In this document: piece after piece, positions 42,891 through 56,117 of the stretch
How positions within the stretch are numbered: position 1 is the first letter of the stretch
Layout of the letters: every line of letters begins with the position of its first letter
Notes under the pieces: generated by a model
The model's input: only the letters and a program-made list of their open reading frames with translations
Told to the model about the DNA's origin: nothing
Databases searched by the model: none
Translations under genes and position numbers: made by a program
DNA from: Clonostachys chloroleuca
Taxonomy: Eukaryota > Ascomycota > Sordariomycetes > Hypocreales > Bionectriaceae
Direction of reading: 5' to 3'
Assembly: GCA_037952775.1 (NCBI GenBank)
Contig: JBANAY010000004.1
Coordinates: 10,044,001 to 10,108,000 of the forward strand
Length of the DNA: 64,000 bases

Positions 42891-45217
42891 ATGGCTCCCC
42901 GAGACCCAGCCCTTGCTGTGCTCCTTGAGCACGCGAATCGCATAGAAAAGACCCTCGACGCTGTGCTAGACTATGTCCAGCACAAATCAAGCCGACGCCG
43001 AAGCCGTCGAGTCGTGCCGCATTCTCGTGGCCCCGGGCGAACAGAACATAGCGAAGCCCCCCTTGGCTTAGGGAGGTGACGTCTCTCATAAACAAGTTGA
43101 GGCGTGAGACCCAGTCGCTTCGCTCCGAAACGCAGGCTCTGGCCCAACAGAAGACACCAGTCGCCGCGAGAGCAAAGCCGTCACCTCGATATGTGAGGCT
43201 TCACCCCGCTTCACATCGCCGCCGTGGCAAAGTTGCGCAGGGCACGCGCATGGCTTCGGGCGGCGGAGCTACACAGCGGCGCTCGAACTCCGCCCTGAAT
43301 GCACCCGGTCCCGTGAGAGATATAGCTGTGAGATCCTCCCGGCGCGTAACCGAAGCGACGGCCACTTCAGATGTCGTGGCGGCTTCGTCTGCCCAAGATG
43401 AGGAGGCACCCGCTGCCGAAACACCCACTGAAGGCCACAACGGATCTACAATTGCTGCTGCCCCCAATGGCTCTACCTCGGGTTTCGCACTTACCTCTGC
43501 TGAGATGGGCGAAGGATTGGTCCCTGCCCTCGAAAAAATCATTCCGCATCCAGACTTCCACAATGAGATTTCAGTCCCTCACAATCCCATTGACCCAGCT
43601 ACGTTTCGGGCCAGCCTAGATGTTTGCGCCAGTGATTGCCAATACACCACCAATACCTTCCAGAGAGGCCCAAAAGGGGAGGGCTATGGGTTTGTTTGCG
43701 CCCCCGTAGCAACTGGAAAACCCGTTGCCTTGCCGGAGAACCTCGAGGCAGCTAAGACGCCAACTCTTACGGAAGCAAGGCAGTATCTCAATGACTATGT
43801 GGGAAATCTACCAACCAAACCCGTCTTTTACTACAGTGGCCATGCGTTTAGCGTTCCGCACAAGACTCCACTACATCCAGGACACGAGATGTTGGCTAAC
43901 GAGTATTTGGCTGACTTGCATGATCCCTATTACCATATTGGTGTAGACGGATCTGCAAACCGATTTCACTGGGAGGATCTGAGCTCTATAGACGGAGGCG
44001 ATCTATCGACACGTCACGGTCTACGCTCAGCGAACGTGGTGCTCTTTGGCGTCAAGCTTTGGATCTTGATCGCAATGAATCACACAAAAAAATTCGAGGA
44101 GTTTGTTTCCACCCACTGGGATTGTAACACGTGCAGTCATCGGGTCGGTCACCGAAGTCTCCTGATCGCGCCCTGGAGGCTCGAAAAAGAAGGCATCGAC
44201 TTTACCATTCATGTCGCCACCCCTGGGAAAATGATCGTCCCTGACTTATGCCAGTACCACTGTGTCGTGAACATGGGGTTTTGTATTGCCCAATCGATTA
44301 ATTTCAAATTGGCGGGAGACCAGCTGGTATCGAATACACTTGCTAGCTGTAAGGAGTGCGGTCTAACTGAACTCATAAGGAAGTATTCGAACAATCGCGT
44401 CGCGCCTCCCAAACAATGGCGAAAACGAGGAGCTCAAGCATCGCTGCCAGTTGCGAGGCCAACGAAGCGAATTCAATCAACCGAAGTGACAGAAGTTCTT
44501 GAGTCTATCAGGAAAGCGGATCCTGGTTGTATTGTGCCTCAGGTCGACGAATCTGACCCTTGGCATTCCGATGTTGTGGTAATGGCGGCGGCCATCCAAA
44601 GCTCCCTGGCTATTTCACAATTTGTGTCGCTTGTTCGCGAATGGAGAAGCTCACACGACGATGTGTTTTCGTGCAGCAGCGACAAGTCCAAGACTAGTGT
44701 GGAATATCAGATCGAATGTTTGCAAGCCAGCACAAAGAATCTTTCACTGGGGAAATTCATCGTTCGATTATGCCAGATGAGGCTTGCTCAAGCAGCCGAG
44801 AAGATCAAGGAACGGACCGGCTTAAAACGCATCGACTCCAGTGAAATGCAGGGGATCGCTGAGAAGCACGGCATGGGGAAAAAGGAGCTCGGTCGGCATC
44901 TTGAGGAAGGGCGATGGTGGATGAAGCTGTGTGGGCCTTATGAGGGTCTATTGCCTTTTCTCTTGTTGACACCTGACAACGAGGCCCCATTTGATATCAA
45001 GAAAAAGGATTGGTATCATCTTGTGTGTGTTGACGCTAAACTGCAGGCTTTCCACCGTTCTCTCGACGAAGAACACATGCAGAAGATCAGTGGTGCTGGG
45101 CAAATATTCGAGGGAATGATGAGACTCGAATCATCAAAGCGATTTCAGTGGGAGGAGGAAGAGAAATTCGATACCCAGGCGAAAAATCAGACTGAATACC
45201 TTAGTACTGTCATCTAG
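42891..45217 (+). CDS. JmjC-like domain protein, probably catalytically altered
   Basis: The main open frame (43052-45217) encodes a basic, low-complexity N-terminal third, then a JmjC-type cupin (ANVVLFGVKLWILIAMNHTKKF, SLLIAPWRLEKEGIDF, GKMIVPDLCQYHCVVNMGF) and a helical C-terminus. A short first exon from ATG 42891 (MAPRDPALAVLLEHANRIEKTLD, coiled-coil-like) is likely; the acceptor CATAG at 43050-43051 fits, but the donor is not certain. In JmjC enzymes the first strand carries HxD/E; here it reads STRHGL (His 44015-44017), so the acidic ligand is missing, while the distal His (44258-44260) is kept. That suggests a non-enzymatic or strongly diverged JmjC protein of the fungal-specific type found near NLR and accessory regions. 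Confidence 0.7.
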
Positions 45218-45980
45218 GAAAGCAACACAATACCCTGCGATATTTCTCTCCTATATTTTGCCTGGTTATACGCATCATCCTCAAGGAAGAACTAACTTAA
45301 CATCATCCCAATGCTAGGAATCTCGTTCTCCTTGCTTGGGCACTTGTCCTTGTTCTCAGGATAAGATCACCTCGTACTTTGTTAATCGACCATCGACCAT
45401 TGACCATCTGCCTTCACGCTCATGCCACTTTAGCATACTAAAACACGCTGCAGACAAACTTAAAGCAATTTTGGGTTGCATAGCGGTGGAGAGGAAGCTA
45501 CGTGTAACCATAACTGAAGTGCCAGTTGTCAGTCCCTTGTACCGCAGGCTTCTCGGCACAACCGGTCCTTCTTGTCAAGAATGTAACTCTGTCCTGCCGG
45601 TAGCAAGTCTATCCTGCAGCAAGCACATCTGGGATGTGACTTGCAAATGACCAGGGCGGTTGGCTGGTCAGAGTTACATTCCACCGATTTCATGCAAGTC
45701 CATCGTTGGGTGTCAAGGCTGGGGCGGGGAACCTACACCTATGTTGTGGGCAGGTAAAGGATGTTCTAGGAATGATCTAGACTTCAGCACCAGTTTGATT
45801 TTATTTGCAACCTGTGAACCAGCTTCTAGTAAAGTTTCATATCAACTTGAGCGACACTAACAATGACACGCACCTTGAATGTTGGGCTCACCTGCCTCTT
45901 CAACGGCGGGGAGAACTTAAACGCTGAGTACTGCTCCCCGAAGCTCATTCGCCGCGCGTCTCAGGCTCGGTTCCAACTAA
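45218..45980. other. Intergenic, no gene seen
   Basis: 3' flank of the JmjC-like gene and the presumed promoter and lost 5' end of the next NLR locus. An open frame at 45863-46087 overlaps the NLR start region in another frame and shows no domain. Confidence 0.4.
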
Positions 45981-48900
45981 CATACTACACGCGGCGTCGT
46001 CCTTGTACATGGCTTTGGCGGACATCCGGAAAGTACTTGGTCAAAGAGTACTTTATCAACCGAGCAAGACGAGCAGAGAGTCCCTGATGAAATTCAAACT
46101 CGAGGCCGAAAACGATATCGCTTCCATGACGCGGAACGATTGAAGAAAATACAAGAAAATGCACCGAGGACGGCCGTATTTCCTATCGGGAATGCTTTCG
46201 CGGAAAGCTCGCAGTTGGATCAAGCCGGCTCGGTTTCTTCTAGCGCCTCTTCGAAAGTCTTTTGGCCTCAAGATTTGCTTGGGCGGGATTTTCCCAATGT
46301 CCGAGTTATGACCTATGGCTATCAGCCAGACCAGGAGGAATCCTTCCAGGCAAATCTTCTATCTCTAAGCAACCATCTTCTTTCTACACTGGAAAGTGAG
46401 CGGAGAGGTGTGGTAAGCCTATCCTCTCCAATCATCAAGTACATACTTCCATGTTAACTATATCAACCTAGTCGAGCCATCCCATAGTTTTTATGGCACA
46501 CAGCCTTGGTGGGATCCTTGTAAAGAAAGTAAGGTGGCAAGCAGGACATTTTCGAAGACGGACAAAATTGAACTAAATTGACCACAGGCTCTGGACTTAT
46601 CTCGTTCTACCGCATCGATTCGGAATGTAACAAAGGGGGTCATCTTCCTTGGAACCCCTCACTGCAAACCTCACGGGGAATCATGGGGCGAACTGTTGAA
46701 GAGGATTCCTGGCGAGTTCGTCGCTACAAATACAACCCTATTTACGTCATTGGATTCTCAACTCAACGAAGAGGAGCTAGAGGCTATTCGAGACGTCTTC
46801 GAGAAAATGCTATATCGCCCAAGTAACAAAAAGCCTTTCGTTGTGACATTTACTGGTGCCGTCGTGGGTGGACCTGCTGGGTCTATATCTTATCCGGTAC
46901 GTTGTCCGCCTTCGAGCTTTGCAAGATATACTAATCTTTCAAGGCCATTCCAGTCGAATCCGCTCTGATCAACGCGTCGTGGGCCGAAACCAGGACGCTT
47001 GAAGGGACCCACGAAACCATGTGTGAATTTAGTTCACCAAATGATATCAATTATCAGCTGCTAAGAGGTGAATTACTCCTTGCACTTCAGAGAATCGACG
47101 ATGGGAAGAGGAAAAAAGAGAAACAAAAGCTGGAGAGGAAAGATAAGAGGGACATACAAAAACGTATGTGAACCATTGTCTCGTTCAACCCACCCGCTAA
47201 CTTCTAGCAAAAGAATTTCTAGTGCAGGGAGAGTGGTTTCTGAAGCTGCTGGCTTGCCCCTATCGGGAACGCAAAGATGAGCCCATCCCGCCTCAAACAG
47301 AGGGAACATGCGAGTGGTTCCTAAACCACGCCTTATATAAATACTGGCGCAACTCTCGCATGGCCAATATTCTCTTGGTCTCAGCTGACCCCGGATATGG
47401 AAAGTCGGTCCTAGCTAGACATATGGCCGAAAATGTGCTACCAAGCAACAAGAGTAGGCTGACATGTTACTTTTTCTTCAATAACGGCTACTCAGATCAG
47501 AAATCCGTAACCGGGGCTCTACTCTGCATGCTACACCAAGTCTTCAAGGACTTTCCAGCCGACTTCTCCCCAAAGGCACTCCAAACGATCATCAAAAATA
47601 ACGACAAGACTCTAGAGTTATTCTACCACTTCTAGGACATCCTACTTTCCGTGGCAGAGCGCCAAAAACTCAAAGAAATTCTTTGCATTCTCGATGCCTT
47701 GGTCGAGTCCAGTGAACCAGGACGAGGTCAATTCATCAAGGCCTTGGGAAAACTGCACTCCCAATCAAGAATCAAGGCAGTGAGACTGAAATTTCTCGTT
47801 ACAAGTCGACCTTGCCTGGATACTTCCTCACTAGGACACCACAGAGTAAACCTTCATTTGAGCGGCGAGAGTGACAGAGGGGTTGGCAGGATCAGTGAGG
47901 TCAAGTTTGCAATGCAACAGAAAGCAGGAATATTAATACAGAAACACCGTTTAGGCCCGGAAGATGGCGATTTCCTCATCGCAGAACTCTATCGAAATCC
48001 TCACCTCACATACTTGTGGGTATATCTTGTCATGGAAGAGGCCGACAACATTCTTCTCGATCAAGACAATATTCGATCAAAGATCCAGAAACTCCCTCAA
48101 ACAGTAGACGGAGCCTATGAGAACATACTAGCAAAAGCCAGGGATGCAGAATCCACTCGGCGCGTTCTACACATAATTCTGGCAGCTCAAAGGCCACTAA
48201 CACTCAAAGAGATGTCATTCGCTCTGGCAATAGGACCCGGCCACAAGCCGCCTGCTGACAATAAGTTGATCCCGGAGACAAAAGTCTGTAATTACATTCA
48301 AGGTCTGTGCGGTGCCCTTCTGAGAGTTATCAACTCCAAGATATACCTAGTGCACCAAACAGCCAGAGAATTCTTAGTCTCTTCACATGGGCCAGTACAG
48401 CCATCAGATACCAATGACGGTATATCGCCTACCTCTTCGTCGCAATGGAAGTCTACATTTCAGCCTCAAGAATCTCATCAGATTCTTGCCGAGATATGCC
48501 TTGGGCGGATCGCTTTGTCTGATTCTCGACTTGACCAACATCAGGATAACATGGATTCAAGGGACAACGTCAAAGGATGCCCATTAATGAGCTACGCATC
48601 ACAGCACTGGGCTGAGCACTTTCGAAAAGGCCACGGGATGCACAAAGCTTCCATCATCAAAACTGCGATGGATTGTTTCACTGCGCGCCCGCTCGCTTCT
48701 CAGGCATGGTTCGAAATACTTCAAACGGCTGGAAACTTCTACATTGGCCCTGATAAACCTACCGCGCTAGCGCTTGCCGCATACTTCGGGCTCGGAGTAG
48801 TGATCGAGCGGCTTCCTAAGGGTGCCCTTGATACAGTCAACGAAAAATCCAGCGGCTTAACACCATTACAGTGGGCAGTTAGAGGAGGTCACAGGGGTGT

Positions 48901-49822
48901 TACACAGCAACTCATTGAAGCAGGTGCTGATGCAGATTTGAGGGCCGAAGACAGTAGGGCGGCGTCGCACTTTGCAGCTGAGCGAAATGATAGGGCCCTC
49001 ATGCAACAGCTTTTGGCAGCTGGTGCCAATATAAACACTCATGATATGTTGAAAAGGACAGCTCTACATCTTGCAGCTGCTAAAGGCTACCCCGATATGG
49101 TTCAGCAGCTTCTCGCAGCCGGTGCTACTGCCAATATACAGGATGCACACGGCAAAACGGCCCTACACTTAGCAATCGACAGCGGTAATTCGGCTGTTGT
49201 ACAGCGCCTCGTTGCAGGCGGCTCGGATATCAGCATCCAAGATACCCTGGGTCAGACAGCGCTACAGCGGGCAGCTAAAAGGGGCCACACCGATATCGTG
49301 CAACTGTTAATGGGCGCCGGCGCCGACATTCGTGTACGAGACAACGAAGGCCAGACGGCGCTGCATCACGCAGCTTCCCAAGCATGAAGCCGTTGTACGG
49401 AAGCTTATTGCAGCCGGCTCGGATATAAGGACAGGGGACAGGCGTGAAAGAACGCCGCTGGAGCTTGCAGCCAGCAAAGGCAGCGGAGAGGTTGTGCTAC
49501 TGCTCATGGGAGCCGGCGCCGGGATAAATCATCAGGACAGAGACGGCAACACGGCACTGATCTGGGTTGCCAGAAATGCAAACAATGCTATTATGCAGCT
49601 GCTCATTGAAGCCGGAACTGAGACATGGGTCTTCACGACAGGTGCGGCCGGACAGCGTTTCTTTGGGCAGCCTCGCTAGGCCATCTGGCTACTGTGCAGC
49701 AGCTTATTGCAGCCGGCGCCGATGTGAGTGTACGAGACCAAGGCGGCAGGACGACGCTGGATTTGGCGGTTGCCAAGGGTCGCGTGGGTGTTGAGCGGTT
49801 TTTGCAAAGTTTGAACACATGA
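45981..49822 (+). pseudogene. NLR-like gene: alpha/beta hydrolase, NACHT, ankyrin; inactivated
   Basis: A SERAC1-like hydrolase domain opens with VVLVHGFGGHPESTW (from 45996), then WPQDLLGRDFPNVRVMTYGY and the nucleophile elbow AHSLGG. Introns at 46413-46471, 46529-46587, 46897-46943 and 47164-47207 all splice in frame. NACHT follows with Walker A SADPGYGKS (47386-47412), then a winged-helix linker and about ten ankyrin repeats. Damage: an in-frame TAG at 47633-47635, where family members usually have Trp (one G to A change); Walker B reads CILDALVESS, lacking the second acidic residue; frameshifts at about 49375-49390 and 49620-49640. The 5' end is also unclear, as an in-frame TAA lies just before 45981. 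It is a decayed member of a different NLR class from the one at 1868-5949. Confidence 0.85.
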
Positions 49823-52562
49823 GTGAGACGGAATGATATTCCTTTATTTCTAATCAGCATCCAGGAGAGGAGTGAAGTTTTACAGGAAGCCACATTGTTT
49901 GGGAGGGATGCAGACTTGTAGATGCTACCACAACTTACCGTCCTCGATTCGTAAATCTTATTGTTCGACTCGATCAGCCTTGCTTCCGGCCGATTTGAAT
50001 ACATCTCTAAAGGGGGCTTGGGGGTTAGGAGGTCAGGAGATGCCGATGAGGCTCGCACCTTCTCTCCCATGCCCAGTGTCACTGATCTAAAGCAGGCTCC
50101 TTCTCCGAAAGACATAGGACTTGCTCTTAGACAGAAGGGGAGAGCGTTCTATGGAGCTTTCTAGGCTTGTCTCCGTCATGGCCGCGCATTCCAACTCTCC
50201 CTGAATCCTCTTCTCACAACTTTACTCTCTACTCTTGCTTTCTCGCCGTTCCCATGCATGCAGTTCCAGGCATCCAAATTGGAGGTTGACTGCGCCGTCG
50301 TCAACACAGAATAGTTACGGTATCCGAGTTCTCTTTTCATGTCCGGCGGGTGTTTCGTAGCTGACACTCTGTGGCTATAGATTGAGTCATTGAGCCGAGT
50401 TCGCCATAGATCTGCTACGGAACCTCGTCCTGTACATCTCCATTGATACCCAGGCTCTACGGTCGATTGACATTTAGCACGGCGGCTGATGTCGCTTCAG
50501 GATACGTCCTTGATCATGCAGAACATAGAAGGGGTTGTTCCTGGTGTCGCAGGTGTCAAGTCTGAGCAGAAGATACGAAGCCACGACTAAAGTCAGAGGT
50601 AGGAAGGCAAATATTTCATGAGAACCCCAGCTATTTTGTGTTCTAACATTTGAATTTCGAGGGCAACAGTAGCTCGAAGCTCGCAAGATCTACGGCAATG
50701 GAAGATTCGTTGAGACAGAACTACTGCGTCTGTGTGACGTGGACGCCTTGGTGTTGGATCATTTTGTGATTTCCTTGATACGAAGCAGCGGAAGCAGGTT
50801 CTCGATAACGTCGCCCAAGCCTAGGTACACATGGAGTTCTGTTTGTTTTCCCACGGTCTAACTTGTGACAGGTGATGGATATGAGAAGAGGCAGACAGCC
50901 ACAACGGGAACTATTTCTTCTTGACCCTAGAGTTCCTACAGTTCTAGTCCTATGGTGTGGGTACCCTGGAGCGACAGGCAGAAGATGAAGAACTTATGTT
51001 GCCTCAACCATCACGCTTGAACCCGGTGTGATGCATCATTGCCCATTAAGAGAGTTGGATCCGAAATCTATGAGCGATAGTAGCAGAGAGTGCATGGTCA
51101 TCAGGCCTACTAGAACGAGCTCCGGCATCTGAATGTTGCGTGGTGGGCATCAAGAGCTACACGGAAGCGCACGGCCCACAGAACGTATTTTCAAGCAACA
51201 TGGTCGAACGCCCGCATCAAGCCTAGCCTTCTAGCCGCAAACTACATAGCTAAAAGTGAGGGCATACCGAATCGAATGCAATCGAGATTCCGCATACCTA
51301 CTTGCCGGACCCCTCGGCCTAACGCATTCTCCGCTAATCTCCAACGCGATGGCGCCATGGTTCTAGGACAAGTCGCGGCGAGACGGATCACCAAGCGCAC
51401 CATCGATTGGTTGTTAAAGAAGACGCCGTGGAACGATCAGGAGGGTCGATCTCCCCGTCACTATGTATAGAAGCAAAATCTCCACTGATGCTATTTCAGC
51501 TGAGGCTTCACGGACTGCGCGCCAGCTGAGGCTTCCGACGGTGGGCGAGTCGGGAAGCCCCTGGCATTCAATTAGAGGACCGACAGACCAGCAAGGCCAT
51601 CGCACCGCTGTTCTTTTCCGCAAGCCGACGCAGAACGTGACTAAGCGTATTCCTGCCTACCCTATACATCCACATCTACTCACTCACACGTCGCTGATGA
51701 AAGATGTTCAGGGGCTCGTAGGGCTCTTAGGGCTGCCTCGCCGCTTCAAGAAATTTCATTAGTCGTGCTGATGATGGCCGAATTGGGCCGGTGCTCTGGT
51801 CAGCATGCAATGCACGAAGTCATTCTGGACAGCGAGTGCAAGTCCACCAACAGGTCTGCTCAATTCAGCCCGGAGACGCTAAGAATAGCGCAGGTGGGAC
51901 TTTGGTGCGCTCGTTGTGGTCCAGGAGCCTGGCTTATGTGAGTCGGGATTGACCCGATCGGGGGCACGGTTCAGAAAAGGGTTTACCTCCACGGACGAGG
52001 ACCTGAGCGACGGCACCAAGGGTACCTACGTGCCATCGCGCAAGCCCCACTCTCAAGTTTCCTCGCTGCGAAAAAGGAGCGTCAACGACTTGTCCCCCAT
52101 GCACCCGTCATAGGCGGCAGGTCTCTGAGAGCTGCCAACAGCCACCGTGGCATCACATGACGTAGTAGCGAACACGCTCCACCAAGTCCCGCCGTCAGCT
52201 GCACCCTCGCCCACCGCACCGGTCGCTCAAGAACTGGGATGCATTATTCGATCCGATGGGTTAATTGATTAATGGATTGGTAGTCCCGGCAGCTTGACAT
52301 TGCATGTGTGCACAGTCAATCCATGCCCGTGCTCTTTTGACATTTCTCTCCTTCATACTGCACTCCTTGTCCTCCTCCGACCTTTCCTGCCCTTCCGGCA
52401 AAGCGAATGCAACTTCCCGAGCCTGCGCACGGAGCGTAGCAGCGAGCCAAACACCCGACTACGGATCCCTCAGAACCTCCACTGGTTCGTCCAATGCCTG
52501 TTTTGAAACGATAACTGCTTCTTGTGCGAACCGACCGCAGACCGCTGCCAGAGGACGGAGCA
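49823..52562. other. 2.7-kb gene-poor region
   Basis: No gene I can support. Open frames of 60-100 codons (for example 51276-51470 and 51463-51762) have no recognised domain. The last 250 bp are C/T-rich and fit the promoter and leader of the lipid-transfer gene. Confidence 0.4.
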
Positions 52563-55500
52563 ATGAGCTGGACGGGATTTCTGGTTGCCTATGTCCTAGG
52601 CGGCATCACATTCATTCCTCTTGTCGTCATCGCCGTCCTCTTCCACGCCTACCAGACCTTTCCTTACCGCCACGATGTCCAAGTCGCCGACTCGGAAGAC
52701 GGCACCATCGTTCAGCCTGGCGATGACACCAGTCTCCTCCACGCCGCGAAACGAGATAAGTCGATGCTGCGCGTGAACCCCCAGTTCGATGCCGCCTGCG
52801 GGTACTTCGCAGTATGTCGAGAATACACTCCCATGGGGATAAATGCGAAGCCCATCGAACGCTCCACGCCAGTTGGCTCTACCACCGTTGCAGCCCCCAG
52901 CCAGAGCGTCTACCAGGCCATGTACAAGAGTCTCTTCGAGCGCAAGGGTGCCAACTCGTCCCAGTCGGAAAACACGAGCGCGAGCCAGCGGCCCAAGAAT
53001 GCGGGCAATGTGTTCTTCGTCATTCTCAGGTAAGACTACGAGCCTTGCGCTGTTTTGCGCATGCATTCTGCACACAGGAACCGCGGCGAGACCACTGCCA
53101 CTTCCAGCCCTCATTTGTCCCATTTCTTTTGAATGCGAGCTGCATAGTAGCCAAGAGAGGTTGCCCCTTCTCTCCGCGCATCTTCTGCAATGCGCTCCGA
53201 TCACATTGGTCAAGACGAGGCCACAGCTCTTGACACAGCCGTCTTGACGAGCGCACCACCTCCTCTTCGCATTTTCTTCTCGCCTAGTCCGATCGCATTC
53301 TTGCCGAACTTGCTGACACGCTTTATCTGTTGTAGGCACGGTCATTTGATGCTCTTCGACGACGAGCAGCAGATCGAAGTTCGACATGTGATTTCACTCG
53401 CACACCACGATGTTACAATCTATTCAGGCGGAGGCGTTACCCCCGAGGGCGAGCTCTTCATCAAACGCAATGCCCTTTGCCTTACAAGAAAAACATCTGG
53501 TCTCGAATCCACGCCCGATTCCCAACCGACTAAACCCTTCTTTCTCTTCTCCGAGAATTGTTCCGCCAAGGAAGACTTTTACTTTGCCCTCCTTCGAGAC
53601 CAAGAGCAGACCGCCGCGATCCCGGCTGATGCGCCTCCCGATCCAAAACAGTTCAACGTCAAGCACGTTATTTCTCTCATCGAGAAATTGCACTCCTCCG
53701 ACGATAATGTCCACTCGCGGTGGATCAACGCTCTCATTGGGCGCATCTTCCTGGGCGTCTACAAAACGGCCGATCTGGAGCAGTATATTCGAGACAAGTT
53801 GAATATCAAGATCTCCCGAGTGAAGCGGCCATCGTTCTTGTCTAATATCAAGATCAATGCCATCGACATTGGCGACGCGGCCCCCTTCTTCACGAATCTA
53901 AGGCTCAAGGACCTGAATGTGGATGGCGAGTGTCTGGTGGATGCTGACGTTCGATACAATGGTAATTTCCGAATTGAGGTTGCTACGACTGTTAAAATCG
54001 ATCTAGGCCCCCGGTTCAAGAAGAGACAGGTCAACATTGTCCTCGCAGTGGTAGTCAAGAAGCTCGAGGGTCACATGCTTTTCAAGATCAAGGCGCCTCC
54101 CAGCAACCGTTTGTGGCTCTCCTTCCAGACCATGCCCAAGATGGAGCTGGCCATAGAGCCCATTGTCAGTTCTCGGCAGATCACCTACACCGTCATTCTC
54201 CGACAGATTGAGAACCGCATCAAGGAAATTGTTGCCGAGACCCTGGTCCAGCCTTTCTGGGATGACGTACCCTTCTTCAAGACGGAGCACAAGAGCTGGC
54301 GAGGTGGCATCTTCGAGGGCGATGACGCAGTTGATAGATCAGCAGTGGATGTTGCCGATGGGGTCCGTACTGACAACCCCGAAGTTGTCCAACGGGGTAG
54401 GGAAAAGGGGGAGAAGCTACAAGATCATCCTCCCCTCGAGAAGAGCCACAGCTTCCCCGTCATTGACACGCAATCTGGCACTGCTTCAGGTCTTGGATCG
54501 AAGAAGGAAGATGCGAAGACTATCCACAATGTGCCCGCTTCCAGGTCCAGAGAGGAGCTTGTGGAAAATGATTCGGCTAGTAGGCATAGTAGGCTTGATC
54601 GGCCTGAATCAAGAGACTCCGAGAAGTCGGATCAAGGTTTGCGTGGCGTGGAAGTGACTCACGAAGACTCGGGCTCCGAAGACAATATGAGTCTGAACGC
54701 GGTAATGATGGGGACACCGAATTCGCGACCAGGTTCTTCCCGCAACTTCACTTTGTCCAAGTCAGCGGCCTCGTCGACTTCCTCTCTGCGACAGGGACTG
54801 GACAACCCACCTGGATTTGCGGAGAGCCTTGAGGACGTTCCCGAGTTGACACTGGGACGACACAACACGGGATCATCACGAGAGTCACTAGCATCTGGTG
54901 CGTCTGAGGATTCGGTGTCATCTCGGGGTTCAGGCAAGAGCTACAGTGCATCGCGAGGACGGACGTTTTTCTTGAGAAGAGAAAACACCGGGAGCTCGCT
55001 CAAGTCTCCAGTCAAGTCGGTATTGTCCCCAAGAAAGGGAATCTTGTCCCCCAAGGGCGAGGAGGGCGAGGATTCTCTGACACCTACCCCGAGAAGCACG
55101 ACATTTGCAGCTGTCACGCAAGCTGCAGCGCAAGCCAAGAACTGGGGATGGAATGCTCTGCAGAGAAGGGAAGCCAAGAAGCAAGCCGAAGCAGCAAACC
55201 AAGTCGATCTTACGCAGCCCATGGGTGGTGGACAACCTTTCCCCCTCTTGGCCAACCACTGCCAGGACCGAATGGGAAGACGAAAATAGGGACCTTCCGG
55301 AGCTCGAGGAAATCATCGAGCTCACAGCAAGGGTCCTCTGAGCAGCTTCCTAGGGAAGGATCTTCTAGACATAGAACATCCTCCGTCCAAGCTCGGCGAC
55401 GACGCGGTGCGAGCCGTGACTCCAATGGTTCAGGGCATGCAGAAATGCTTGTTATCGCTGCACCCGATGACTCGGAGCCTAATACGCCTGCCGATGAAGA

Positions 55501-55822
55501 CGGAGCACCCTTCAGCCCCTGGAAGCAAACCCCAAGGTCCGCCCCTTTGACCGCGACAAAGACAAAGGGGGCTCTGGGCGTGTTCAGCCCTTCTGCTCTA
55601 AGGCCGCCCCTGACTCCCAATAACCCACTTCAGAGCGAGGGCATGCACAAGCATATGTCCTCGCCCCACGCTGTCGCTAACTATGACGACAATGAGGACT
55701 TCTCAGGCTGGATGGACGAGGCCGAGGATCCCGAAGGACCGAACGGGCAGGATGCCGGCATGGACAGGGCAGCAACAGCTTCAAGCACAGCCCTACAAGA
55801 ACCAATTCAATCCAGCGCGTAG
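52563..55822 (+). CDS. TEX2/Nvj2-like SMP-domain lipid-transfer protein (apparent C-terminal frameshift)
   Basis: Likely an ER-anchored tether that moves lipids at membrane contact sites, as Nvj2 does in yeast and TEX2 in animals. Exon 1 (52563-53029) starts with a membrane anchor (FLVAYVLGGITFIPLVVIAV). A 306-bp intron (53030-53335) splits AG|G cleanly. Exon 2 encodes a PH-like segment (HGHLMLFDDEQQIEVRHVIS) and the SMP lipid-binding domain (about 53715-54290: WINALIGRIFLGVYKT to TLVQPFWDDVPFF), then a long Ser-rich tail. The first frame stops at 55287, but a second frame continues to 55822 with the same composition. The switch lies at the C5 run 55241-55245, as if one C were missing. A 41-bp intron (about 55224-55264) could also rejoin the frames but is very short. 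This is the most housekeeping-like gene of the window. Confidence 0.88.
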
Positions 55823-56096
55823 AAGCTGCTTGGATTCAAAAGTATATAATGAGTGACGAGTGGAAGTGCTGGGCCCCATTCTTTTTCAAAGTGGTCCCCC
55901 TTTGTGTTTTCTTCCTTCTTCTTTTCTTTGTCCTTTCTTTTTGGCGTTGACAGCATTTTGTTTCCCCTCTCTGGCGTAATGGAATAGACAGAGCATCATA
56001 CATGCATGGCATTGGTAGCCTTCATTTTTCTTAGCCGGGTTTCTTCATTTGTATCTACTTTGTTCATCTTACCGCCCACCGTGTATACTCGAGCGG

Positions 56097-56117
56097 TATA
56101 TATATATATATATATAT
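56097..56117. repeat. (TA)n microsatellite
   Basis: About ten TA dinucleotides in the 3' flank of the SMP-domain gene. Confidence 0.95.
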
